Under the pieces are notes generated by a model. The model worked only from the letters and a program-made list of their open reading frames with translations, made no database searches and was not told where the DNA came from. From assembly GCF_039543525.1 (NCBI RefSeq), contig NZ_BAABJX010000021.1, positions 50,223-114,222 of the forward strand: a DNA stretch of 64,000 nt. Reading direction: 5' to 3'. Below, piece by piece: positions 31,080 through 38,456 of this stretch (positions within the stretch are counted from its first letter, which is position 1; each line of letters starts with the position of its first letter). Origin of the DNA: Algivirga pacifica (lineage in GTDB: Bacteria > Bacteroidota > Bacteroidia > Cytophagales > Flammeovirgaceae). Made by a program: the position numbers and the translations under genes.

Positions 31080-31990
31080 TGGTTGATATCACTCATAAAA
31101 ACAATACCCTGAGAACAGCCGTAGCCGAGGCTACGGTTAAGGTAAGTCATCCGGATACCATTGCTGCCATCCAAAACCGACAGGTTCCTAAAGGAGATGT
31201 ACTGGAAATGGCCAAGACTGCCGGGCTATTTGGTGTAAAAAGAACCTCTGATGTTATTCCTGACTGTCATCCACTTCCTATAGAATATACCTCTGTAGAC
31301 TATGAGATTGAAGGACTGCAGGTACGCATCATTATGACCGTCAAAACGATCTATAAAACAGGAGTGGAAGTAGAAGCTATGCACGGTGCTTCCGTGGTTG
31401 CCTTAACGATGTACGATATGCTAAAGCCTATCGACAAAGGCGTAGAGGTGCAAAACATCCGATTGGTGAAAAAGAAAGGTGGGAAGTCCGATTTTAAAGA
31501 TCAATTTAAAAATGATCTACAAGCAGCAGTCATCGTCTGCTCCGATAGTATCTCAGCAGGAAAGAAAGAAGATAAAGCAGGTAAAGTCATCTGTGAGAAA
31601 CTACATACCTATGGGGTCCAAGTTCCAGCCTACTTTGTGATTCCTGACGACAAGGAAGAGATTCAGCAACTCACCAAAAACTTCCACGCAGAAGGGATGG
31701 ACCTGATTATCTTCACCGGAGGTACAGGACTATCGCCAAGGGATAATACCCCAGAGGCGCTTGAACCTTTATTGGAAAGACGTATTCCGGGAATGGAAGA
31801 AGCTATCCGCAGCTATGGTCAAGACCGTACCCCCTACTCCATGCTTTCCAGAAGTATGGTGGGAACTATAGGAGAAACCCTAGTGATAGCCCTTCCGGGA
31901 TCTACCAATGGGGCTAAGGAGTCTATGGATGCGCTCTTTCCTGCAGCCTTGCATATTTTTCGAGTGTTTTCTGGGGCTCGACATTCTTAA
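31079..31990 (+). CDS. Fused MoaC / MogA-MoaB molybdenum cofactor protein
   Basis: Residues 1-150 are MoaC, the cyclic pyranopterin monophosphate synthase accessory enzyme (MVDITHKN, AAIQNRQVPKGDVL, DVIPDCHPLPIEYT, VEVEAMHGASVVALTMYDM). Residues 155-303 are a MogA/MoaB-type molybdopterin adenylyltransferase (AVIVCSDSISAGKKEDKAG, LIIFTGGTGLSPRDNTPEAL, MLSRSMVGTIGETLVIALPGS). All motifs look intact. Such MoaC-MoaB fusions are known in Bacteroidota. It is coupled to moaE upstream and followed by a long palindrome before moaA. Confidence 0.93.
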   Translation: MVDITHKNNTLRTAVAEATVKVSHPDTIAAIQNRQVPKGDVLEMAKTAGLFGVKRTSDVIPDCHPLPIEYTSVDYEIEGLQVRIIMTVKTIYKTGVEVEAMHGASVVALTMYDMLKPIDKGVEVQNIRLVKKKGGKSDFKDQFKNDLQAAVIVCSDSISAGKKEDKAGKVICEKLHTYGVQVPAYFVIPDDKEEIQQLTKNFHAEGMDLIIFTGGTGLSPRDNTPEALEPLLERRIPGMEEAIRSYGQDRTPYSMLSRSMVGTIGETLVIALPGSTNGAKESMDALFPAALHIFRVFSGARHS

Positions 31991-32208
31991 CTGTTGAATC
32001 GTTGAATCGTTGAATTGAGCTTCGCTCGTTGATTCGAGTTGAACCGTTGGTCGAACATTCGGTTCCAAGAAGCTTATCAAATTTAACCCTTTGACAATGC
32101 ATTGATTAGAATTGAAAATATTGAGAAGTAGATCAGTCAACAAATCAACTCGAATCAACGAGCGAAGCTCAATTCAACTCACCGAAGGTGAAATTCAACG
32201 ATTCAACA
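31991..32208. repeat. Long nested palindrome (family A, GTTGAATC type)
   Basis: The left part carries GTTGAATC repeats, GAGC-TTC-GCTC and CGTTGATTCGAGTTGAA. The right part (32140-32208) carries the complement plus TCACC-GAA-GGTGA. The 90-bp centre is unique. Close relatives occur at 37132, 38291 and 40963. It runs to within 20 bp of the moaA start. Confidence 0.85.
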
Positions 32209-32223
32209 ATAGCTATTATTATT

Positions 32224-33195
32224 ATGCTGAAAGATCAATTTAACCGAACTCACAATTATCTCCGTATCTCAGTAACTGATCGTTGTAATCTTCGATGCTT
32301 TTACTGTATGCCCGAAAATGTGGAATTCTCTCCTCAAGAACACTTGATGAAAGCAGAGGAGCTGGAAAGTATTGCCAAAGAATTTGTACAGTTGGGTGTC
32401 AACAAAATACGGATCACAGGAGGAGAGCCTTTTGCCCGTAAAGACATTGGAGCTATACTCCTTCGGTTAAGTCAACTGCCGGTCTCTTTGCATATGACCA
32501 GTAACGGCGTTTTACTTAAGAAACACCGTCAAGCGATATTGGATAGCGGTCTGAAAAGCATGAATATTAGTCTGGATTCTCTGGATGCCAAGCACTTTAA
32601 GCACATCACTCGCAGAGATGATTTTGAGGCGGTGATGGATAATATCGCTTGGTTATCCACTACGGCTATTCAGCTTAAACTGAATATTGTACTGATGAGA
32701 GGTGTAAACGACCACGAGATTGAGGACTTTATTGATTTTGCTATACAGCAAGGAATCTCTATTCGTTTTATTGAGTTTATGCCTTTTAAAGGGAATCAAT
32801 GGTCCATGAAAAAAAGGATGTCTCATGAAGAAGTCGAAGCCCGTATCTTTGATTATCTGGGAGACCGGGTTCAACCTTTGCCACATCTTCCCCATGAAAC
32901 TTCCAGAAACTATCAGGTGGTAGGTTCTGATGTGTCTATCGGACTGATTAGCACCGTTTCCAAACCTTTCTGCGCCGATTGCAATCGCTTGCGTTTGACT
33001 GCTGACGGCAAGCTGAAAAACTGTCTTTTTTCCCAATCGGAAAATGACTTGCTTACGGCCCTCAGAAATGGAGAAGCCTTATACCCTATTATTGCTGATA
33101 GTGTCTACCATAAAAAGAAAGAAAGAGGTGGAGAGGATTTTGGAGAAGAACAGCATACCGAGAATAACCGAAGTATGGTAAGAATAGGGGGGTGA
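32224..33195 (+). CDS. moaA: GTP 3',8-cyclase MoaA
   Basis: This radical-SAM enzyme makes the first step from GTP. I take the ATG at 32224 (323 aa, MLKDQFNRTHNYLR); an upstream in-frame ATG at 32188 lies in the palindrome and gives a repeat-derived peptide (MKFNDST). The N-terminal cluster is C21-x3-C25-x2-C28 in CNLRCFYC. The C-terminal cluster is in PFCADCNRLRLTADGKLKNC. The family usually ends in GG; here the end is RIGG after an unusual Lys/Glu-rich tail (HKKKERGGEDFGEEQHTEN). The gene runs straight into a heptamer repeat. Confidence 0.92.
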   Translation: MLKDQFNRTHNYLRISVTDRCNLRCFYCMPENVEFSPQEHLMKAEELESIAKEFVQLGVNKIRITGGEPFARKDIGAILLRLSQLPVSLHMTSNGVLLKKHRQAILDSGLKSMNISLDSLDAKHFKHITRRDDFEAVMDNIAWLSTTAIQLKLNIVLMRGVNDHEIEDFIDFAIQQGISIRFIEFMPFKGNQWSMKKRMSHEEVEARIFDYLGDRVQPLPHLPHETSRNYQVVGSDVSIGLISTVSKPFCADCNRLRLTADGKLKNCLFSQSENDLLTALRNGEALYPIIADSVYHKKKERGGEDFGEEQHTENNRSMVRIGG

Positions 33196-33243
33196 GGTAT
33201 AAGGTATAAGGTAAAAAGTAATAGGTATAAGGTAAGAGGTAAG
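33196..33243. repeat. Heptamer-phased repeat, GGTATAA type
   Basis: GGTATAA GGTATAA GGTAAAA ... GGTATAA GGTAAGA GGTAAGT, imperfect copies in 7-bp phase right after the moaA stop. Confidence 0.75.
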
Positions 33244-33254
33244 TCCTTGCCTCA

Positions 33255-33400
33255 GGGTACAATGTCGTCAACTTAAGCTAAGTACTGGTCCTAGCGTCCT
33301 CGCTAGGACCTCAAACATTATTTGAGCGTTACGCACGGCATGTAATGCTCAAGCTTATAAAATGGGAGCGTCTCGCACGGTCTTTAGGACGAGGGGCCAC
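33255..33400. repeat. Family B hairpin block, inverted copy of 52130-52240
   Basis: Hairpins GTCCTAGCG-TCCT-CGCTAGGAC and TGAGCGTTAC...GTAATGCTCA. About 115 bp match the reverse complement of 52130-52240 with only a few differences. The rest of the gap to 33630 shows nothing gene-like. It shares GATAAAATCTGAACTCTT (33435 area) with the region near 26784. Confidence 0.8.
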
Positions 33401-33630
33401 AAAAGAATAGTAACACTGATTTTATAAACACTTTTTAGTCGATAAAATCTGAACTCTTTCACCAGGCATATCAAAATAAACGAATCACTAATCACTAACC
33501 CCTAAAAAATGATGTCTGATCTGCAGAAGAAACTAGGACAGTGTGAAATACTACAAAAACTAATTTCTAATCTAATTTGATCTCTTAAACTTGTATATTA
33601 CTATCCTTTGAATTTAAGCCTAAAAATAGA

Positions 33631-34239
33631 ATGAAAAGATTTTTTTTAATTTCAATAATTCTCTTTCAAGCCATTCAACTATTGGCTCAAGACGACTCTT
33701 CAGATGCTCTTATCAAGAAGAAAATAGGCAAAGAACAGGATGTTCATGTCTACTTGCCCGAAGGCGATCTATCACTGGCTGAAAAAACCATACAACAGCC
33801 TATCTTAACCTTCAACGAGTTTTTACTCTACCAATATCGTGATGAAGAAATCATGACAGCCGTACCGATCTCTGCTCCAGACTTAGAAGGTAGCGCACAG
33901 ATTTACTTTGGTGATTTAGTAGCCGATCAGTATTCCTACGCTGCATTACTAAAAGACCAAACAACACGCCAAAAAGAGCTCATTATTTATATGGAAAAAA
34001 GCACCCCGAGGGCACATATCAATTACCTGATGGCACAACTCAAAGAGCTGAAGCGTATTGAATCTGTTGGCTTTGCTTTTCATGGAAAAAAAGAAAATAA
34101 AACAATCTATGGAGTAAAATTTTTCCCTACTGAGCAACTTACCAAAGTGGGTGAAAAAACGTTTGAAGAGTGGGTCGCTGCTGGCTTTGAACTCCAAAAA
34201 GCCAATGCGGTCATGCTTATAATACCCGACGGAAAATAA
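33631..34239 (+). CDS. Unrecognised exported protein between moaA and moeA
   Basis: This 202-residue protein has a signal peptide (MKRFFLISIILFQAIQLLAQ) and no membrane helix after it. I do not recognise a family. The mature part looks alpha/beta, with YLPEGDLSLAEKTIQQPILTF, AQIYFGDLVADQYSYAALL, ELIIYMEKSTPRAHINYLMAQL and a C-terminus ANAVMLIIPDGK. There are no cysteines in the mature part. It is on the same strand as the cofactor genes, but a 435-bp repeat-rich gap precedes it and 41 bp follow to moeA, so it may be in an operon with moeA. Confidence 0.7.
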   Translation: MKRFFLISIILFQAIQLLAQDDSSDALIKKKIGKEQDVHVYLPEGDLSLAEKTIQQPILTFNEFLLYQYRDEEIMTAVPISAPDLEGSAQIYFGDLVADQYSYAALLKDQTTRQKELIIYMEKSTPRAHINYLMAQLKELKRIESVGFAFHGKKENKTIYGVKFFPTEQLTKVGEKTFEEWVAAGFELQKANAVMLIIPDGK

Positions 34240-34280
34240 ATCTATTTTTCACTTTACTACTCCCTTAATCTTACACTTTC

Positions 34281-35471
34281 ATGATCTCTGTAGAAGAAGC
34301 TAAATCACTAATACAACAAACTATTTCACTGACAGCAAACCATAAAAAAGTCACCCTGATAGATGCTTTGGGAGAAATCCTCGCCGAAGATCTCTACGCT
34401 CCTATTGCCCTCCCTCCTTTCCGTCAATCGGCCATGGATGGGTATGGAGTACGGTTCGAGGACCTTTCTCATCAAGGTGATTTTACGATACAGGCTATCG
34501 TACCGGCAGGTTCTACTGAAAAGGTAAAACTGCAGGCGGGAAAAGCAGTGCGTATTTTTACTGGAGCACCTGTACCGGATGAGGTCGATACGATTATCAT
34601 ACAGGAAATGGCTGAGGAAAAAGATGGAAAGGTTGCTTTTGAAGATCGACCTTACCGTATGGGGCAGAATATTCGTCCGGTTGGAGAACAGATCGAGGAG
34701 GGCGATTTTGCGGTTAAAAAAGGGCAACGATTGACTCCGGAAGTCATCAGCTTTATTGCTTCCCTAGGGGTTACTGAGCTAGAGGTCTATCAAAAGCCTT
34801 CCATAGGTATTCTAGCCAATGGCGACGAGTTAATGCCTATTGGTTACCCCTTATCCTATGGACAAATCTACGAAAGCAATACCATAGGACTAAAGCATGC
34901 GCTACATCAGGCAGGTTATACTTCCACGGAATCCTATCATACGCTCGATATCCAAGAGGAAGTCATACAGCGCATCAAAGAAGCAAGCGAAAAACACGAC
35001 TTTTTATTGCTCTCTGGCGGAATTTCTGTAGGGGATTATGACTATGTGGGAACAAGCCTTGACTATTTAGGTTGTGAGAAAATCTTCTATAAGGTCAAGC
35101 AAAAACCCGGCAAGCCTTTGTTCTTTGGCAAACTGAACGACTGCTATGTATTTGCCCTTCCAGGCAACCCTGCCGCTGCCCTTACCTGCTTCCATGAGTA
35201 TGTATACCCTGCCCTTAATCAATACTGCGGGCTAGGCTTCCAACAGTTACAAACCATTAAAGTCCCTATAGCTACTGAATACCATAAAAAAGGCGATCGT
35301 GCCCAGTTTCTGAAAGCTACACTTAGGGATGGCAAAGCACATCTGCTCCAAGGACAAGCCTCCTCTATGCTCAGGGCTTTCACGGAAGCATCGGGGTATA
35401 TCTATATTCCAAAAGAGCAGGGGATAACTAAGGAGGGGGAATTGGTAGAGGTCAGGCTATTGTTGCGATAG
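34281..35471 (+). CDS. moeA: Molybdopterin molybdotransferase MoeA
   Basis: This 396-residue protein inserts molybdate into adenylated molybdopterin. Seen motifs are PPFRQSAMDGYGVR, VRIFTGAPVPDEVDTIIIQE, MGQNIRPVGEQIEEGD, IGILANGDELMPIGYPL...GQIYESNT, LLLSGGISVGDYDYV, KQKPGKPLFFG and ALPGNPAAALTCF. The length and domain order (MoeA N, MoCF-binding, C-terminal barrel) are normal. It completes the cofactor pathway with moaA, moaC-mogA, moaD and moaE, apart from the missing moeB. Confidence 0.94.
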   Translation: MISVEEAKSLIQQTISLTANHKKVTLIDALGEILAEDLYAPIALPPFRQSAMDGYGVRFEDLSHQGDFTIQAIVPAGSTEKVKLQAGKAVRIFTGAPVPDEVDTIIIQEMAEEKDGKVAFEDRPYRMGQNIRPVGEQIEEGDFAVKKGQRLTPEVISFIASLGVTELEVYQKPSIGILANGDELMPIGYPLSYGQIYESNTIGLKHALHQAGYTSTESYHTLDIQEEVIQRIKEASEKHDFLLLSGGISVGDYDYVGTSLDYLGCEKIFYKVKQKPGKPLFFGKLNDCYVFALPGNPAAALTCFHEYVYPALNQYCGLGFQQLQTIKVPIATEYHKKGDRAQFLKATLRDGKAHLLQGQASSMLRAFTEASGYIYIPKEQGITKEGELVEVRLLLR

Positions 35472-35586
35472 CAGATTCATACAATAGAAGGTGAAATCTA
35501 AATAATTTTTAAATTGAAAAATTGGAGTTAACAAGTGTATCTCTTATTATTAATTTTCATTTTTTTAATTGATAATTTTTTAGATA

Positions 35587-36513
35587 ATGATCTTCCCTAA
35601 AGCTAAAAAAATAGCTCGAGAACTAGGCTGGCATAAAACAAAAAATGGCGTTTTTGGACTTTACAAAGAGTATCTTTTTGAGATCACAGATGCTAGTATT
35701 TGGAGTAGCCCACAACATAAACTTGTGACGATATCTTTTGAGGAGTTACCTGAGGAGAAGCGATTTGCCATTAGTGAGAACCTACACTTACATAAAAAAG
35801 AATTAAAATTCACTGCTTATGACGTTCGTCAAAATGGTATTGTTGTTCAGTTTATAGAGAATTTCAGATACACTAAAATAGCTACTGTTTATCATTTAAT
35901 GGATCATATCGTTTCATTATTAAATGAGTATGAGGTTCCAACACATAAGGACTGCCAAAGTTGTCATTCAACTTCTCAATTAGGCTTTTATGAAGTTGAA
36001 AATGGCGGGATGCACCTATGTAAAACTTGCTTCACAAAACATGAGAAACATATAGACCTTGCCATACAAGCAACAAACCAGAAAAGAAAAAACTATTTAT
36101 CAGGTTCTGTTGGAGCAGCGTTATTTTCAATAATTGGAATTATCGCCTGGGTCTTTGTGGCCGTTTACCTCGGTTATCTAGCCTCCGCAATGTCTATAGT
36201 CATCGGCTATTTGGCTTTAAAGGGCTACGATTACTTCAAAGGTAAGCAAGGTAATTTAACGAAGTATATCATTGTCTCCATTAACATTGGAAGCATCGTA
36301 ATAGCCAATCTCCTCACTGTATTAGGAATACTAATGAATGAAGGATTTCAGCTCACAGAAGCCATTGAAATCTTTCAAATGAATTCAGAAGTTCAGAATT
36401 TACTCTACAGTAACCTCGGATTATCCTTTGTACTCGCATTTTTTGTTTGGGTCAGCTTCTTTGTCTCCTTAAGGTATAAGATGCCTTATATCCGATTCGC
36501 TGAAAAAGTTTAA
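35587..36513 (+). CDS. Unrecognised membrane protein with a zinc-ribbon-like motif
   Basis: This 308-residue protein is not recognised. The N-terminal half is soluble. A Cys pattern, CQSCHS...LCKTCF (about residues 122-152), looks like a zinc ribbon. The C-terminal half has about four membrane helices (SVGAALFSIIGIIAWVFVAVYLGYL region, IVIGYLAL, IVSINIGSIVIANLLTVLGIL, LGLSFVLAFFVWVSFFVSL). A perfect 54-bp palindrome just after the stop probably ends its transcript, as the next gene is convergent. Confidence 0.7.
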   Translation: MIFPKAKKIARELGWHKTKNGVFGLYKEYLFEITDASIWSSPQHKLVTISFEELPEEKRFAISENLHLHKKELKFTAYDVRQNGIVVQFIENFRYTKIATVYHLMDHIVSLLNEYEVPTHKDCQSCHSTSQLGFYEVENGGMHLCKTCFTKHEKHIDLAIQATNQKRKNYLSGSVGAALFSIIGIIAWVFVAVYLGYLASAMSIVIGYLALKGYDYFKGKQGNLTKYIIVSINIGSIVIANLLTVLGILMNEGFQLTEAIEIFQMNSEVQNLLYSNLGLSFVLAFFVWVSFFVSLRYKMPYIRFAEKV

Positions 36514-36524
36514 CACTATTTACC

Positions 36525-36578
36525 CCATAGGATTACGTAGGGTTATACCTGCAGGTATGACCCTACGTAATCCTATGG
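36525..36578. terminator. 54-bp palindrome between convergent genes
   Basis: CCATAGGATTACGTAGGGT pairs with its complement around ATACCTGCAGGTAT, with only one G-T type mismatch. Flanked by AT-rich ends on both sides, it is well placed as a bidirectional terminator. Confidence 0.75.
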
Positions 36579-36588
36579 AAATATATTT

Positions 36589-37092
36589 TTAACTTAATTG
36601 GCGCTCCAGTTCCTTCAGGTAATATCGAGTAGGAGGATGAATTACTCCTCTCACCACAATCACCCCGATAAACATCAGAATCATCGCATAAGAAGCTCCT
36701 CTCAGGATAGGGAAACCAGGCACCAGCGTCAATACAATACCGAGAACAATCAGCATACCTACTATTATCTGGTACAAGACAAATGCTTTTACCCTTCGTT
36801 CTATCCTGCGGTACTCTTCCTTTAGTAGTTGTGGATCATTGGAAGCTATACTGTCCACCGCTCTCTTGTGACGAACATTACAAATGTACCGATAGTGAAA
36901 GCCCCTCAACAACATGATGAAAGTGAGTATACCCGCAGTCTTGTAAAAGCCTTCTGCCACTAGTGTGTCCGGTCCAAAAAATCGTGCGCCTATTGCCAGA
37001 AATAGTAATAACCCAGCCATCCAGTAACAACCTTCTGCTAATTTTTTCTGTGCCTTGATATGTTTGTCTAGTCGATATAATACCTCTTTCAT
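36589..37092 (-). CDS. Unrecognised four-helix membrane protein
   Basis: This 167-residue protein is not recognised. The N-terminus is short and cytoplasmic (MKEVLYRLDKHIKAQKKLAEG). Two helices (WMAGLLLFLAIGARFFG, TAGILTFIMLLRGFHYR), a basic cytoplasmic loop (YRRIERRVKA) and two more helices (FVLYQIIVGMLIVLGIVLTLV, YAMILMFIGVIVV) follow. The tail is HPPTRYYLKELERQL. It is convergent with the preceding membrane protein across a palindromic terminator. Confidence 0.7.
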   Translation of the reverse strand: MKEVLYRLDKHIKAQKKLAEGCYWMAGLLLFLAIGARFFGPDTLVAEGFYKTAGILTFIMLLRGFHYRYICNVRHKRAVDSIASNDPQLLKEEYRRIERRVKAFVLYQIIVGMLIVLGIVLTLVPGFPILRGASYAMILMFIGVIVVRGVIHPPTRYYLKELERQLS

Positions 37093-37131
37093 AACTTTGC
37101 TGCTTCATTCCAAAGGAGTTCTTCATACCAT

Positions 37132-37290
37132 GGTTGAATCGTTGAATCGTTGAATTTCACCTTCGGTGAGTTGATTCGAGTTGAACTGTTGATTGAAAGA
37201 TATAATAACACTCAACCAACAATTCAACTCGAATCAACGAGCGAAGCTCAATTCAACTCAATACGAAGTATTGAAATTCAACGATTCAAC
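37132..37290. repeat. Long palindrome (family A, GTTGAATC type)
   Basis: GTTGAATC repeats, TCACC-TTC-GGTGA and the CGAGTTGAACTG arm at left. At right the complement with GAGC-GAA-GCTC. Nearly the same composition as 38291-38452. It occupies much of the 374-bp gap 37093-37466; the remainder shows no gene. Confidence 0.85.
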
Positions 37291-37403
37291 AACGGTATAA
37301 ACAAACGCTCCGCCTCATCTATTATAACAAGCTGCCTATAAAAACCGTTGCTCAGCTTGCTTTCCCTGCGCTGCTAACACATCAAAATTATTGCCAATAG
37401 AAA

Positions 37404-37431
37404 AAGGTCAGTGCAACCAAACACTGACCTT
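37404..37431 (-). terminator. Rho-independent terminator of pflA
   Basis: On the minus strand AAGGTCAGTG-TTTGGTTG-CACTGACCTT is followed by a T-run, 36 bp after the pflA stop. Confidence 0.85.
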
Positions 37432-37466
37432 GCTAACACAATCTATTTACAAAAATCAACCATCTC

Positions 37467-38234
37467 TTAGTTAATAACGACCTCAGTCACATACTGCTCA
37501 AAGATTTCCTTGGCCTTCGCTAATTGCTCTGGCGTATTCTCTGGCGTATCTTTTAGCGGGTATTCTTTATCCAAATGTTCCCATTTGTGTATACCCAGCT
37601 TGTGATAAGGTTGTATTTCCAGCTTTTTAAGCTGCTGATAGGACGCAAAGTGTGCGCCCAGTTCATGCAAGTGCTTGGGATCATCGGATAAGCCCGGCAC
37701 TAGTACATATCTTAACCAGAAAGGCTTCCCTTTTTCTTCCAGGTGCTTGGCAAAAGCCAATACCTTTTCGTTGGGCCTTCCGGTAATCGTCTTATGAATC
37801 GCACTGTTGATATGCTTGACATCCAGCAATACCAGATCAGTATACTCCAATAATTCTTCTACATGATGATTAAAAATATAACCATTCGTGTCCAAACAGG
37901 TATGTAATCCTTCTTCCTTCAATCGCTTGAATAACTTCACCAATTGTCTCGCCTGCCCACAAGGTTCTCCACCGGATACGGTCACCCCTCCCCCATTGGA
38001 GAAGTAAGGCTTCATATGGGTAGCTTCCTGTACCAGACTTTCAATGTTTTTCACTGTTCCTTCCTGATACTTCATGGTATCGGGATTGGCACAATAGACA
38101 CATTCAAAAGGACACCCTTGTACGAAAATCACAAAGCGAATGCCTGGTCCATCGTAGGTACCAAAGGATTCTAGTGAGTGTATCTTAAGGGTATCAACGT
38201 TGTTAACGGTGATCTTGGGAGTCGTAATTGACAT
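37467..38234 (-). CDS. pflA: Pyruvate formate-lyase activating enzyme
   Basis: This radical-SAM enzyme installs the glycyl radical on PflB. I choose the ATG at 38234 (255 aa, MSITTPKITVNNVDTL); the longer frame begins in a palindrome with MKFNDSTIQ, the same repeat-derived peptide seen before moaA. The cluster motif is C41-x3-C45-x2-C48 in GCPFECVYCAN. GGGVTVSGGEPCGQ binds SAM, and LDTNGY and LLDVKHI are typical of the family. It lies downstream of pflB with a palindrome between them, and a clear terminator follows. Confidence 0.93.
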   Translation of the reverse strand: MSITTPKITVNNVDTLKIHSLESFGTYDGPGIRFVIFVQGCPFECVYCANPDTMKYQEGTVKNIESLVQEATHMKPYFSNGGGVTVSGGEPCGQARQLVKLFKRLKEEGLHTCLDTNGYIFNHHVEELLEYTDLVLLDVKHINSAIHKTITGRPNEKVLAFAKHLEEKGKPFWLRYVLVPGLSDDPKHLHELGAHFASYQQLKKLEIQPYHKLGIHKWEHLDKEYPLKDTPENTPEQLAKAKEIFEQYVTEVVIN

Positions 38235-38290
38235 AGATGTAGAGCGTTGAAGGTAGTAGTATTCGTTGGATGTCGTTTGTTTACTATGGT

Positions 38291-38452
38291 AATGTTGAAT
38301 CGTTGAATCGTTGAATTTCACCTTCGGTGAGTTGATTCGAGTTGATTTGTTGGCTGAGTATTAGTATACCTTTCAATCAACAGTTCAACTCGAATCAACG
38401 AGCGAAGCTCAATTCAACTCACCGAAGGTGAAATTCAACGATTCAACAATCA
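38291..38452. repeat. Long palindrome between pflB and pflA
   Basis: Family A palindrome with arms at 38291-38345 and 38386-38452, nearly identical to 37132-37290. It lies in the pflB-pflA spacer and could tune the ratio of the two proteins. Confidence 0.85.
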
Positions 38453-38456
38453 ATTG

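Noticed and set aside
32188..32223. Upstream in-frame start of moaA (and the similar one of pflA)
   Set aside because: Both begin MKFNDST, which comes from the same repeat, not from conserved protein sequence.
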